Assembly (NCBI RefSeq): GCF_029852145.1
Contig: NC_079969.1
Coordinates: 28,326,459-28,390,458 of the forward strand
DNA from: Microplitis mediator
Taxonomy: Eukaryota; Arthropoda; Insecta; Hymenoptera; Braconidae
DNA length: 64,000 bases
Direction of reading: 5' to 3'
The translations under genes and the position numbers were made by a program. How positions within the stretch are numbered: the first letter of the stretch is position 1; every line of letters starts with the position of its first letter. The notes under the pieces are model-generated. The model was not told the origin of the DNA. It did no database searches and saw only the letters and a list, made by a program, of their open reading frames with translations. Shown here in pieces: positions 25,301 to 38,000 of the stretch.

Positions 25301-28300
25301 ATTTTTTAGTAACCGCGTTGTATATCACGTTTTATGCGTTTATGGAATTAAATATCCGAAGAATAATAGACCTAAAGAATGAGTGGAAAATACCTAGACA
25401 ATTTATTTTTATTCAAACAGGGTCACGGTGTCATGAGGTAATAAATAAACTCATAAGGCTATTTTATTATTATCGTTATTTTAATTTAACTTGTTATAAA
25501 TATATGTATATATACATATATTTCGAGTAAGTTAAATTATGTAACTCCGATATCTTGCGGTGTGTATCTACGGGCAAACAATTTGCTCGAGAAATGTTAC
25601 TGGTGAATAATAATAACGCGATAACGGATGTTTAGATTGTAAGACAAATTTAAAACAATTCTGTGATTTTGCTATTATAAATTTTTTTTTATTTACTGAC
25701 ACTTGTTAATTACCGCTTACACTTCCTTTTATGTTTATTTAAATTAGTCATTTACTGGGTCACTAATGAAAACTTTTAAAATTCATTACAAGATTTTTTT
25801 TGTTTTTTTATTTTTAACAACAAAATTAATTTTCATGGGAAAAAAATTAGAAAGTATGAGTATTTATCATAGTAAATAAATTTTAATATTTTACTAAAAT
25901 TATCGGTTTTAAATGAAAGTCAACAATTTTTAGTTTTGTATATTTATTAAAAGAATTAATAAATTACACGATTTTACTTTTACGAGGTCGGAGTTTAAAA
26001 TAAAAAATTAATTAATTCCGATATCGAAGAAATATTCTGACGCAGGTTAATAAAAAAACGCGTGCGCGTCTCGATCTTTGATCACTTTTTTATAAATAAT
26101 TTTTTTATCAAAATTTTATTCGTTATATAAAACAATGAATGTAATAAAATTTATCGTCAACGGTAACGCATTTTCCGCAGCTGGCAGACGATAAAACGAT
26201 AATAGACCATTCATTTCTATTTGTTATATTTTTTTTTTTACATTATTGTTATCATAAAACAGTTAGCATTTGCTCTAGTTGAGTTCCAACGATTCCGCGC
26301 TACACATTCGTAATTCATAAAAAATTTTAACGGCGGAAAGAAAATAAAAAGAAAACTTTCACAATGAATTTTCTTTTAAAAAGTCTCCAGCTAAACATTC
26401 CAGAGATAACAGACGGCACCTGTGGCATCACCAAGTCTTACTTTTATATTTGAATGGGACCCTTGCCAATTCGCGAGTAATCGCGTGCATGAGCAATAAA
26501 TTGAATTCAATTTAAAAATGGAAGTAGAAAACATTACAAGTTACAACTGTATGATCAACTGACAATACTGGGTTTTATTTTTTTATGCGTGAGAAGGTCG
26601 ACTTGGGAGTCGCTAAAAATGATTGAAGACGGTACAATATGTCTTACATCAAGAGCCACAATGCTTATGATAATTCAGTGTCACTTACATAACTCAGTAA
26701 TTTTATTTTACTTTAAAAAAAATTCAATGACATCAGTTATTTATTTTCTTAAGTTATCTGATAATTTATGAAAATTTTTAAACAGATAAAAAACTCGCGA
26801 ATTAAAAAAAAAGGATATTGAGTCGAAATATTAAAACCCTTGAGCCTTGTAGAGCCTGAACCTTTTGATGTATTTGCCGCCCGATTTTGAAACCTTTTTC
26901 AACCCAACTCGCCCGAAATTCGGGTAAGGAGGAGTAAACTAGGGCTTAGTTCGAAGTTTAAAACTCTGTTTCATCCTAGTACGCCTTAAATAAGTTCGAA
27001 AAATAATGAACCAGGGTTCAATTTGAAATTTAAGACTGTTTCAGTTTAAATTTAAAACCTTTCTCAACCTAACTCTCCCGAAATTCGGGTAAGGAGGAGT
27101 AAACTAGGGCTTAGTTCGAAGTTTAAAACTCTGTTTCATCCTAGTACGCCTTAAATAAATTCGAAAAATAATGAACCAGGGTTTAATTTGAAATTTAAGA
27201 CTGTTTCAGTTTAAATTTAAAACCTATTTCAACCTAACTCTCCCGAAATTCGGGTAAGAAGGAGTGAACTAGGGCTTAGTTCGAAGTTTAAAACTCTGTT
27301 TCATCCTAGTACGCCTTAAATAAGTTCAAAAAATAATGAACCAGGGTTTAATTTGAAATTTAAGATTGTTTCAGTTTAAATTTAAAACCTTTTTAAACCT
27401 AACTCTCCCGAAATTCGGGTAAGGAGGAGTGAACTAGGGCTTAGTTCGAAGTTTAAAACTCTGTTTCATCCTAGTACGCCTTAAATAAGTTCAAAAAATA
27501 ATGAACCAGGGTTTAATTTGAAATTTAAGACTCGTTTCAGTTTAAATTTAAAACCTTTCTCAACCTAACTCGTCTGAAAACGAACATATGCATTCGCTAC
27601 TAATTTCAATGGAGTTCTCTATCTTCTAAAACCCATTTTACCCTGAGGTTCAGACTAAAAACTATTCGGTTGAAACAGAGTTCAAGTTAAAAAAAATTTC
27701 GACTCGGGATAAGTTTGAAAAATAATTTTAAAAAATTACTTACGTGAATATGATTGAAAATAATTCTCCAAATGTTTGATAATCCGTGACAGTAATGCAC
27801 CATACTCGTCGATTAACTTATTATCTGTTCAAATTAACAATCAAGTAACATGATAATTATAAACTGCAAATATTTAAAAGTCAAATTCAAATATTATCAT
27901 ATCCTGGGTTCTTTATCGCAAATAACGGCTCCTAATTTTTCTACAAATATTCCATTTGAAAGTTGATAATAATTTTGATAAAGGAACTGACGGTTAGATG
28001 GCTTAGTAATTTTTGAAAGCTACTGGTACTGATAGTAAGGATTAACGCGGAATTTAAAAATAAAAAAACGAATTCTACATTAAGTTGATATGAGCATCGA
28101 GCGGAATAAACTGAGCTGATAAGAATAAAATGAAATGGACGGCAGACAGGTGGCAGTAGCTTCTGGTGCAGTCTAGTGTATCGTAACAGGAGATTGTGTC
28201 ACGTGTTGATATATAAGAGCGCACTTTCCTACTCAAACTCATCGTAAAGAATGCGTTAAACCGCAGTCGCGTGCTACAAGAAATCGGTTCATCAACTGCG

Positions 28301-29003
28301 CGATTTTATTCAAAATTTTATTTGAAAAACGGAAAAATTCAAATGACGGTTCTTTTTTCCATATATATATAAATGTATGTAATTAAAAAATCACTTACAT
28401 GCTTCGTGGGTGTAGAGTCGATCAATCGGAGTATTGTCAACATTTCCTACGAGACTTTCGACTATTTTTTCAATTATTTCGCGGACATTTTCCATCGAGT
28501 TCGTGGTTTCGTAACCGCCAGCTGCCAACTCGGGACCCGAATTAAAAACATGCTCGTCTTCTGTAAAATAATTTATAAATAACAAACATTATTTATTTTC
28601 ACAACGTTGACGATAAAATTTTTTTTTTACGATCAATTATTTTTAACTGCATAAATAAATTACTTGTGTCGTATTCAAATAATCTTATCTTTTTATTTTA
28701 AAACAACAAAATTATCGGCCTGTCATAAAAATACATTTTTTTTGCTGCCTAACTAAAAAAAAATATATATATATTTTACTCACTCATTCAATATCAAATA
28801 TATCCTATTACTTTATCAACATATTAATTTTTTGAAGGTGAATTTTCGAACTTGGCCAATAGAATATAACTTCAAACTGTATGATAAAAAAATTTCCCTT
28901 CACTTAAAGACCGTGAGTTGTAAAAAATATGTGAGGAGATTGAGTATAAAGATGGTCGAAATATGTTTATATGTTTGTGGCTATGACTGTATGTATGTAT
29001 TAT

Positions 29004-29043
<40 letters not shown>

Positions 29044-32000
29044 ACTCTGGTGTGTAGATATCAGATACACTGGTATATAAAATAACGATTATGAGATAAC
29101 TTGGATGAGAATAACGGATCCGAGTTACTCAGAGATGCCTCTGAGACAACGATCCTACTCGGAAGCGTACTGGAGCAGAACTGACTCTTCACTATCACCC
29201 ATTCAACAACAAGAGCATCAACAACGCTGGAATAATATAAGACAATAAACACGACTAAAAGTTGTCCAGACAACTTTTAATATCTACAATTGTTCTAATT
29301 TTGGATTTTTTTTTTATTTCATTCAAAATTTTATGATACTAAAGTTATCATGATATGAGAGTAAAGTTGGCGGACATCAGACAATTTTTTAAATTTAAAA
29401 ATAAAAAAACAAAATTTTTTAAACAAAAAAATTAAAAAATGAGCTTGTAGAAAATTATAAAATCAGTACGTGCATTTTTTTTATCATATCAATTTGATTG
29501 TTAAATTTTTTTTATATGTAATTCGAAAATTGTCTTATGTCTGCTACATTTACACTCATTACCATGATACTGAAGTTAGCAGACGTCTAATAATTTTTGG
29601 ATTTTTTTTAGACGATAAAAAATTAAAAAAAAAATATTTTAAAAAATTGCGCATAGTTTTTTAAATTTTCTGCATGTGCATATTTTTATTTTTATTTTTT
29701 TTTTAAATTAAGTCATTGAAACAAAAATTCAAAAATTTTTAAATGTCTGCTAACTTCAGGATCATAAGTTACCCATGATCCTGAGGTTGCAGACAATAAA
29801 CAATTTTCGAATTTATTTTTTCAACCATTTAATTTACAAAAAAAAAAACTAAAAATATGCACATGTAGAAAATTCAAAAAACTACAAGTGCAATTTTTAA
29901 AAATATTTTTTCTTTAAATTTACTGTTTTAAAAAAAAATCCAAAAATTATTAGACGTTCGCTAACTTCAGTATCTCAGTTACCCGACGTCTGAAATTCTT
30001 TAGATTTTTTTAAAATCGACAAATCATAAAAAAAAAATATTTGAAAAAAATGCACTTGTAGTTTTTTAAATTTTCTACATGTGCATTTTTTTAGTTTTTT
30101 TTTTTTTGTAATCGTCTTGTTGAAATTAAAAATCAAAAATTGCTGATTGTTATCTTCAGGTTCATAAAATTTTTATCTATTAAAATTATTAATAAATAGA
30201 CTAAATAATTAAAAAAATAAAATTTAAAAAAAATGCACATTTGAAAAATTAAAAAATTTATAAGTGCATTTTTTTTTAATTTTATTTTTTTAATTATTTA
30301 TAATTTAAAATTTGTCCGATACCTGCTATATTCAATGAGTGTGAATGTAGCAGACGTCAGAAAAATTTAAAATTATTAATAAACAGAGTAAATAATTGAT
30401 AAAATAAAATTTTTAAAAAATCCGCATTTAAAAAATTTTGAAATTAATAATTGCAATTTTTAAATATTTTTTTTTAAAAATTATTTACTCCATTTATTTA
30501 TAATTTTAAATTTGTCTGATGTCTGCTACATTCTCACTCATAAAATTTTGACTTTCTAACTTTTATTTAAAAATTACAATTACTAATTTAAAAAAATTTA
30601 AATAAAAATATAAAGCGTAGGTCATCCATTAAGATCATATAATATATAATACAAAATATTATAACTTATTACAAGTATAATTAAAATGAATAATTAAATA
30701 TTATCTCACAATTATCATGAACGCGAATATTTTCTCATGGTATCCATTCTTACAGTAATTCGCGTTTGGTTGTTAATGTGTACTCGTATGAACATGAACA
30801 CAAACACGAACGTAAACATGAATGTGAGGTGAATTAATACCGTTATAGTTCCTGTACAGTATGTAGTTGTGTACTTGGGTATAAAATAATTCTCCGATTT
30901 TAAGACGGATGAAGTAGCATAAAAAAGCGGAAAAAGATAACGATGACACACGCTGGCTCAACTAACCGTCTAAACATGAATACAATATACTTATATAATA
31001 TATATGTATATTCAACTATAAAACCGCGAGCAATATCATGTGCCAGTGTAGTATCCGACTGAAATTATTTTTTTATAAGCAATATCGCGTGCGTTTCTTC
31101 TCCATTAGCGTAACGTTAATAATTTCGTATCAAGAAACTCAACTCTGGTCCACTGAACAGCAGAAAGTTTTTTTATGCCGCTAAAAATTTAGAGTGACAT
31201 TTTTTAGTGACTGAGAATTTCTCGTCTTATGGTCCCTGGAAATTAACATGCATTGAATAAAATAATAATTAAAATACGACGATACTGTGCAGTAAAAATG
31301 TCAATATGAGTAATGACTATAGAAAATATATATATATATTGTATATTTATAAAGAATGCTTGCCAATTATAGTAGAGTAATTGTTTTTAATAATAGTAAT
31401 TCAATACTTGAGTTTATTGTATGTGAAAGTCGATTTATGATCTTCAATACAATACAACATTAATATGAATAATTACAATGCGCATTAACGGTTTCGAAGT
31501 TTATTTAAACTTTTAATTTATTGTGTATAAGTTTGAATACTTTATTAGTAGAAAAGAGGAAAGGGGAGGGCAAAAAATATTTTTACCGTAGGCCGAGTCC
31601 TCATTTGTATTTTTTTTCAAATTTCCCGGGAGACGTTTTTGAAAATTTGATCTTGACTTTTGGAAACTATAGAGGAAGGGGAGGCAAAACGGGATACTTA
31701 ACGAAAAATTTGGTTTTTAGGGGCATAAATATCGTAAATTGGCTTCATTTTGATTCTATTTGAAATAAATATACTGAATTTTAGACTGCCATCAGAAAAA
31801 AAATTTTTATTTTCTGCGGGCAAAATGGGATACCCCAAAAAAAAGTAAATTTTTTTTTTTTTCAAGTGAATAAAATTGATGTAATAATGTTTTTCTAAAT
31901 TGATGTAAGTAATAAAATTTACTCTCAACATATTTTTAAAGAAGTTTTTCCTTGTTATTTCTTTTCAAAATTTGAAATTGGCGCCAATATTATACTTTTC

Positions 32001-35000
32001 GCAAAAAATATAAAAATGTTTTTTTTTTAGCTTTTAATAGTGTAAAATGATACTAGATGTCATTTTTCACCATTTTCGAAAGTTTTTCGAGAAAAAAAAA
32101 TTTTGACGAAATTTTGAGGGTATCTTATTTTGCCGGCCTATCCCGTTTTGCTCTTCCCCCCCCCCCCTTTCCCCTACATTATTTCGAAAAAATGTATTCT
32201 GGCAAAAATCAAAAACTAAAAAAAATCACTCATTCAGATCGGCCCCTTTTCAATAAAATTTTTTTTGATCGCCAGTTTGAAAGTATTAAAAAAATAAAAT
32301 GACGTAAATTATTTTCAATGTCACACCTAAATTCGCAAATGCGAAATGCCTGCTAATGACTTTAATCCTCAATTAACTATAAATAATTCATGAGCAAATC
32401 AAAATAAAAAATTGTTCGTAAAATATTTAAAAAATAAAAAAACATACGCACCTATACTACAAAGTGACTCCGTGGTAGTAAATAATTTTTTAAACGCATT
32501 TGATTCCACGCCTCCGAATGTCTCAAACCACTTCTCGTTTCTTTTACACCACGATCTGAAAGTTAATAACCCAGTGTAAGTTAATTACAAGTTTATACAA
32601 ATAAATATTTCAATTTATCTTATATATTCAGCAATTAATCTATCCTACACATAATTACTCAATTAAATGTACGTAATATTATTTTTTCCATTACGTAAAT
32701 AAGTTGAGTCACCGCGTAGGATTGACAATACATTTTTCCGTACAAATAATTTAAATAAGTGACAAAAAAAAATGTAATGGCTTAAAAAGTATCAAGTTAT
32801 GTAAATTATTTTATAAATAACACCTTCGGTGATTGCAAAACAGACAGTGCCAATTATTGTCCTCAAAGTCCCAGTGACTGCAACTTTTTTTGCAGATTCG
32901 TGATTTGCAGTCGCTGCAATCAACGCCTTTGCCAATAATAAACGGTTTTAAACAGCAAGAGCATCTGCTGTCGTCAGCTTGTTCTTTATTTACACTTTCC
33001 TTTGACTTTTTTCTGGAATAATTATTCAAGTAGATAAATAAATTAATTTAATTTAAAATTAAATAAACTATCAGGTCTTTAATTTAATCATTAATTTACA
33101 ATACGACAATTAATTTTAAAAATTTATTTATAAAATAGTTTACAAATATTTTATATACAATCTTAACAATTATCAGTTACAAAAATACTTAATTACATTT
33201 TTTGATAATCAAAAAATATTTAAAAATTAAACCGCTAATCGTCATGGTCAAAAAATAAAGATGGCGAATGCCCGCCAAAATGATTCTCTTCATTATTTTC
33301 AATTTCAAATAACACAACTTTTACTACAACAACTTCGATGGTTATTAATAAAAACAGTATCATTATTGTCGCCATATTGAATCGGTCTATTGGCTTGTCG
33401 CCCTCTAATAAGAGGGTTGACATAAAATTTGTAAGACACCCCAACATTTTTTTTTTTTTTTAATACAAGATAAAAACAGAACTAAAAAGTCAATCACAGG
33501 CAAAAATAATCTAGTAAATTCTACTCATTAATTGTGAGTAAAATTGGGCCTAGATGAATTATTACTCTTCCGTTTCTAGATAGTGTTCAATTATGGGCCA
33601 GAAAACCCTAATTTCGAGTAATTTTTAAATAAAAACGAGTAAAAAAGAAATCAAACGCATCAGTTTTTATTATTTCCGGTTTTGGCCCGGATTTGCTCAA
33701 AATTTGAGAGCAAATTTTATCAAAAAATTATCTCTGTGTAGAAATTCAAAATTTTATACAACAAATAATAGCTTTTAAACAATAACTCGATTCAAAAATT
33801 TGAATTCACGTTCATATTATAATTGTTGTTACTAATAATTATATATTAGTTAAGCCGTTAAACTTTTCTTCCTCATACAATAAATGAAATAAAACAAAGA
33901 TAAAATATCGTATCGATATTTCGAGATATCGTAAAAAGTGCCTTGAAATCGCAACTTCACCGACCGGAGAAACAACTTTCACGTGTGCTAACGATTACTT
34001 AATCCCCGCGATCGGAATACCGTATGTGCATATGACTTCTCGATCTGACATATTATACAATTAGTATTATATCACTGCATTAAATTCAAAAAATTATCTA
34101 ACTGCGCATAGCGTAACAAAGACCAAATCCTTCCACCAGCATTAAATTAAATAGTTATCACAATTTTTTCCAGCCATCACATTACATGCCTTATAAATAA
34201 AAACAATTTAAAATTCCATTCTTATCACATTTAATTTTTTATCACAACTCAATTATATTTTTAATCAACTTTTCAAACGCCCGCCAATTTAATAAGCGGT
34301 ACAACATTCGCTGACGTTTACTTTGTTCAGATAAATCATTTCACTTTTTTTTTTTAATTAAACATTAAAATCTTTTTCGATTACAGCTTTTGGAATTTTT
34401 TCAAAAATCCATATTCATATGGATGCTTATATTTTCTCTTATTATTAATGTTTTTGTCGGTAAATCCATTATAACTTTCCAATGATGACAACCAATTGGA
34501 TGTCTTGTTACTGCGATAACTGTAACGATATTTACTATTATTATTATTTGGGTTTATAGTTTAATCAGACAACAAATAAAATGAAAATATACTTTGATTC
34601 AAAAAAGAAAAAAACAATTTGAATACACACGAGGTTTATTCAGCCGTGCGTGTTTCCTGGTGATTTAAACAAGACGTCCACCTTCCGGCGCACTTTTCTA
34701 TTCCTGGATTAGTTTCAAATTGTTTGGTGATGCAAAAAATCAAACATGTTTTGAATGAATTTAAATTCCGATCACTTGTAAACAAGAACAACACTGACAG
34801 TTGGTTAAAAGTAAACAAAAAAAGCGGCTTTGATCCTGGGCATAATTACTTATTTATTGTTTTATGTTTGTATGTTTAATAAAATAATTAGTGATGAATA
34901 TTAAGCGATACGTTAATTTATGAGGAAGAAACAATCGTTGTTTAATGTTGAGTCGTCGGTTTGAAAGTGACAGTGCATGCGGTCGAGAGGGAAACTCTGG

Positions 35001-38000
35001 GAGACGGTTTCGTTATAATACAGACGGTAGAGGAGAGTGGTAGGAGTCGATGCTTTTTAACTATATAGCGCAGAATAATATATAAAAAACCTATATATTC
35101 TGGGGTCTTATGTCATGCCCCGGGAGTTTTAACTGGCCTTTTTATACTTTTTGTTTGAGAGCCGCTGGCCGATACACAATAATCATAAAAATAACAATCA
35201 ACACACAACTTTCACTGAACTTTTTTTTATTTTCGTTAACCGCGAATTTATTTTGGGAAAATTATTTATACATTGCACTGAAATTTTTTCTCCGCGATAA
35301 CTACGAGCACTTGACAAATATTTTTGACAATTTAGTCACGTACGTTTTTTATTTTTTTAATTAATTACTGAGTGATTTTGGATCTAAAATACACTGGTCA
35401 CAAAAACTAAGGGACAAAAAAAATTCTAATTTTTGAGTGATTTTCAAAATTCTGTAACTCGGTGAAAAATGGTCGTAGAGTAAAAACAAAAAAAGCAAAT
35501 TGTAGCCTCAAGTTTCTAGTTTTCAAATCTGGACTTCAAATTTTTTTATCATGCACGGTTCCGAAGTAATCCTAAAAAAACCGGCGCGAAAAAAAATTTC
35601 TAAATTTTTGCCCGTTTTCAAAGAAGTCTATGGGCTTCAAAAAATTTTTTTTTATAATCTGACCTCACTATTCTTTTAGGAAATTTCACGCCCTTTAATT
35701 TGCCGCCCTCAAAAAGTCTCTACGACGATTTGGTGCCGAGTTATCATTGATCAAAGCATGTAGTAAAAATTTACGCAACCGATTGCGAATTATAACTTAT
35801 GAAATATATTTTTTAATGACCTTTTAATTTTTTTTCGTTTGATTGGCTAATGGCAGACTGAAATAAATTTCGGTCATTAAAATAAAGTTAGTGACCTATT
35901 TTATATTTACTATTATTGTTATTAGATATTTCGAAAATTTTGTTTGTAACGTTGAAAAAAAAGTTATAGAATATAAATTACCTTGATAGTTAAAGAAGTA
36001 AAGCAAAACAAGGTGATATATGTCTTTATGAAAGAGCATCACATATCCGACTGAACTTATAAAACTCTAACTGTACCTGTAACCCGCATATTTAAACGTG
36101 TAGCTCCTCAGAGCTTCTTCTCTGATAAGACTATTTACATTTGCTCATGAATATATAATAAGTCTAGCGTAAAGAAAAAAAGTTGCTATTGAAATTGACC
36201 TCTTTTCAGAACAAAACGTTCGAAAAATTCATTATTTAGCATAACAAAAAAATATATTTTTATATTCTCGTTAAATTCAGTAACAATTTTTTTAATCACT
36301 TAAGTTGATAAAAAAATATTATGTTAAAAAAAAAACTATTTCTTATCTTAACACCTTTTTTCAAGTCAAACAATTATCGTGTCCTCGTCTTTTATTAGCA
36401 AGTAAGTTGTAAATCGAGTTAATAAAAATAAAAAAAAAAATAAAATTGTTATCTAAAGTTGAAATTAGTTCAAAAATACATCAAGACCTTAATCACTCAG
36501 TACTTAATATAAAATCTTGAAACACGACTTACTCTTTTGTGCGGCCTCTGCATAAAATTGTTTGAAGAAAAAAAATCCTAATTAACCTTCGCACTTGACT
36601 GGATTTCATTAATGGGTTAAATAAATAAAAATAATTAAATATGTAACTTTAGTGACACGAGAGCTCGCGAACTGAGTCGTGGTTTTGTATTAAAAATAAT
36701 TATTCAGCAGTTTTGTTTAACCGGCTGTAAATTATCAACAAATTAAGATAACTTTTGATGATGATTTGTTCGAAGAACCGTGAAAAGTTTATAACTGTGA
36801 GTCGGGTTGTGTTAAACTGGCTGGGACACTGGCCATTTCAACAATGAAAGACTCTGCGTGGTTGAGCCCTCAGTTAACTCATCAATGGCACCTACGTTTC
36901 CGGTTTACTCACTTTGTAATGTAATAATATAATAATAATGATGACAATATGTAACCTACGGTCTTCAGGCGACACTATTGTTATGGCAAAGTGACTCGTG
37001 ACTTGTTAGGCTAGAGCTGGATCCCTGTACAAACATTATTGTGCAATCGTGCTTCTGCTATTAAAGGAATATCCACGATAAGTCTCGTAATGCATCCTAA
37101 TTTGATGACAAGAGTTATTGAACTCGAATTGCATTGACATTACGCATGACCGGCTCTCTACGTTATGCTTCCTGTCTTCATCACGATACGAGCACATCTC
37201 ATATTTTTTAAATTAGTTATGTTTCGCAACTCATTTAAATTCGTGCTTCAGGCGCTTTTTCAAAATTATATAACATGGATTAGAGTCATGAATTACTTAT
37301 ATTTTTAATTAGGCTCTATTGCGAACGTCAAGAGAGGGAAGTACTAGATTACCCAGCCTTGGCCCAAGTCCGGGTAATCATTCTAACGGACAGGACTGAG
37401 TACCCAATATTGAGCCAAGCATGGGCCAATATAGGTATGCCAAAGCTAGGTTCCCCAGTGCTGGGGCCTATATCGCCTGCCAAATGCCAAAAGGGCGTAT
37501 AAAAGTTATACGCCCTTTTGGCTTTGAAGAACCAAAAGGGCGTATAATTTTTTTGTTTTTGGTGCCAACGTTTTGTAAACATGTTCTAAGCCTCAAAATA
37601 AAAAAAAAATTTTCAAAGCCAAAAGGGCGTATATCTTTAGATATAAAGATACAAAGATTTAAAGATATACGTCCTTTTGGCGATAGTACGTCAAAAATTT
37701 TTTTTCTGCAGATCTTTACGTTTCGAGCGATTCTAAAAAGAATGACAAAAAAAATTTTTTTATACGCCCTTTTGGCATAGAACCCTATCTAACTGCTGTA
37801 ATACGCCCTTTTGGCATTTGGCACGCGATATTTTTGGGGTGTATTACCGTATGATGGACGATGTGGCTCAATAAGTTATAGATCAAATTGAACGGAATAT
37901 AGTATAGTACCGGATAGCTCAACTGGTAGAGCACTCGGCGCGATACCGAATTGGTCTGGGTTCGATTCCCACTTCGGGCAATCTATGATTTTCTCAATTT

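Noticed and set aside
28832..29080. 82-codon frame with a poly-valine stretch
   Set aside because: The poly-Val comes from the (GTT)n microsatellite; no other protein features.
37349..37780. 119- and 77-codon frames
   Set aside because: Their peptides repeat PKGRI / AKRAY because they cross the GCCAAAAGGGCGTATA cluster.
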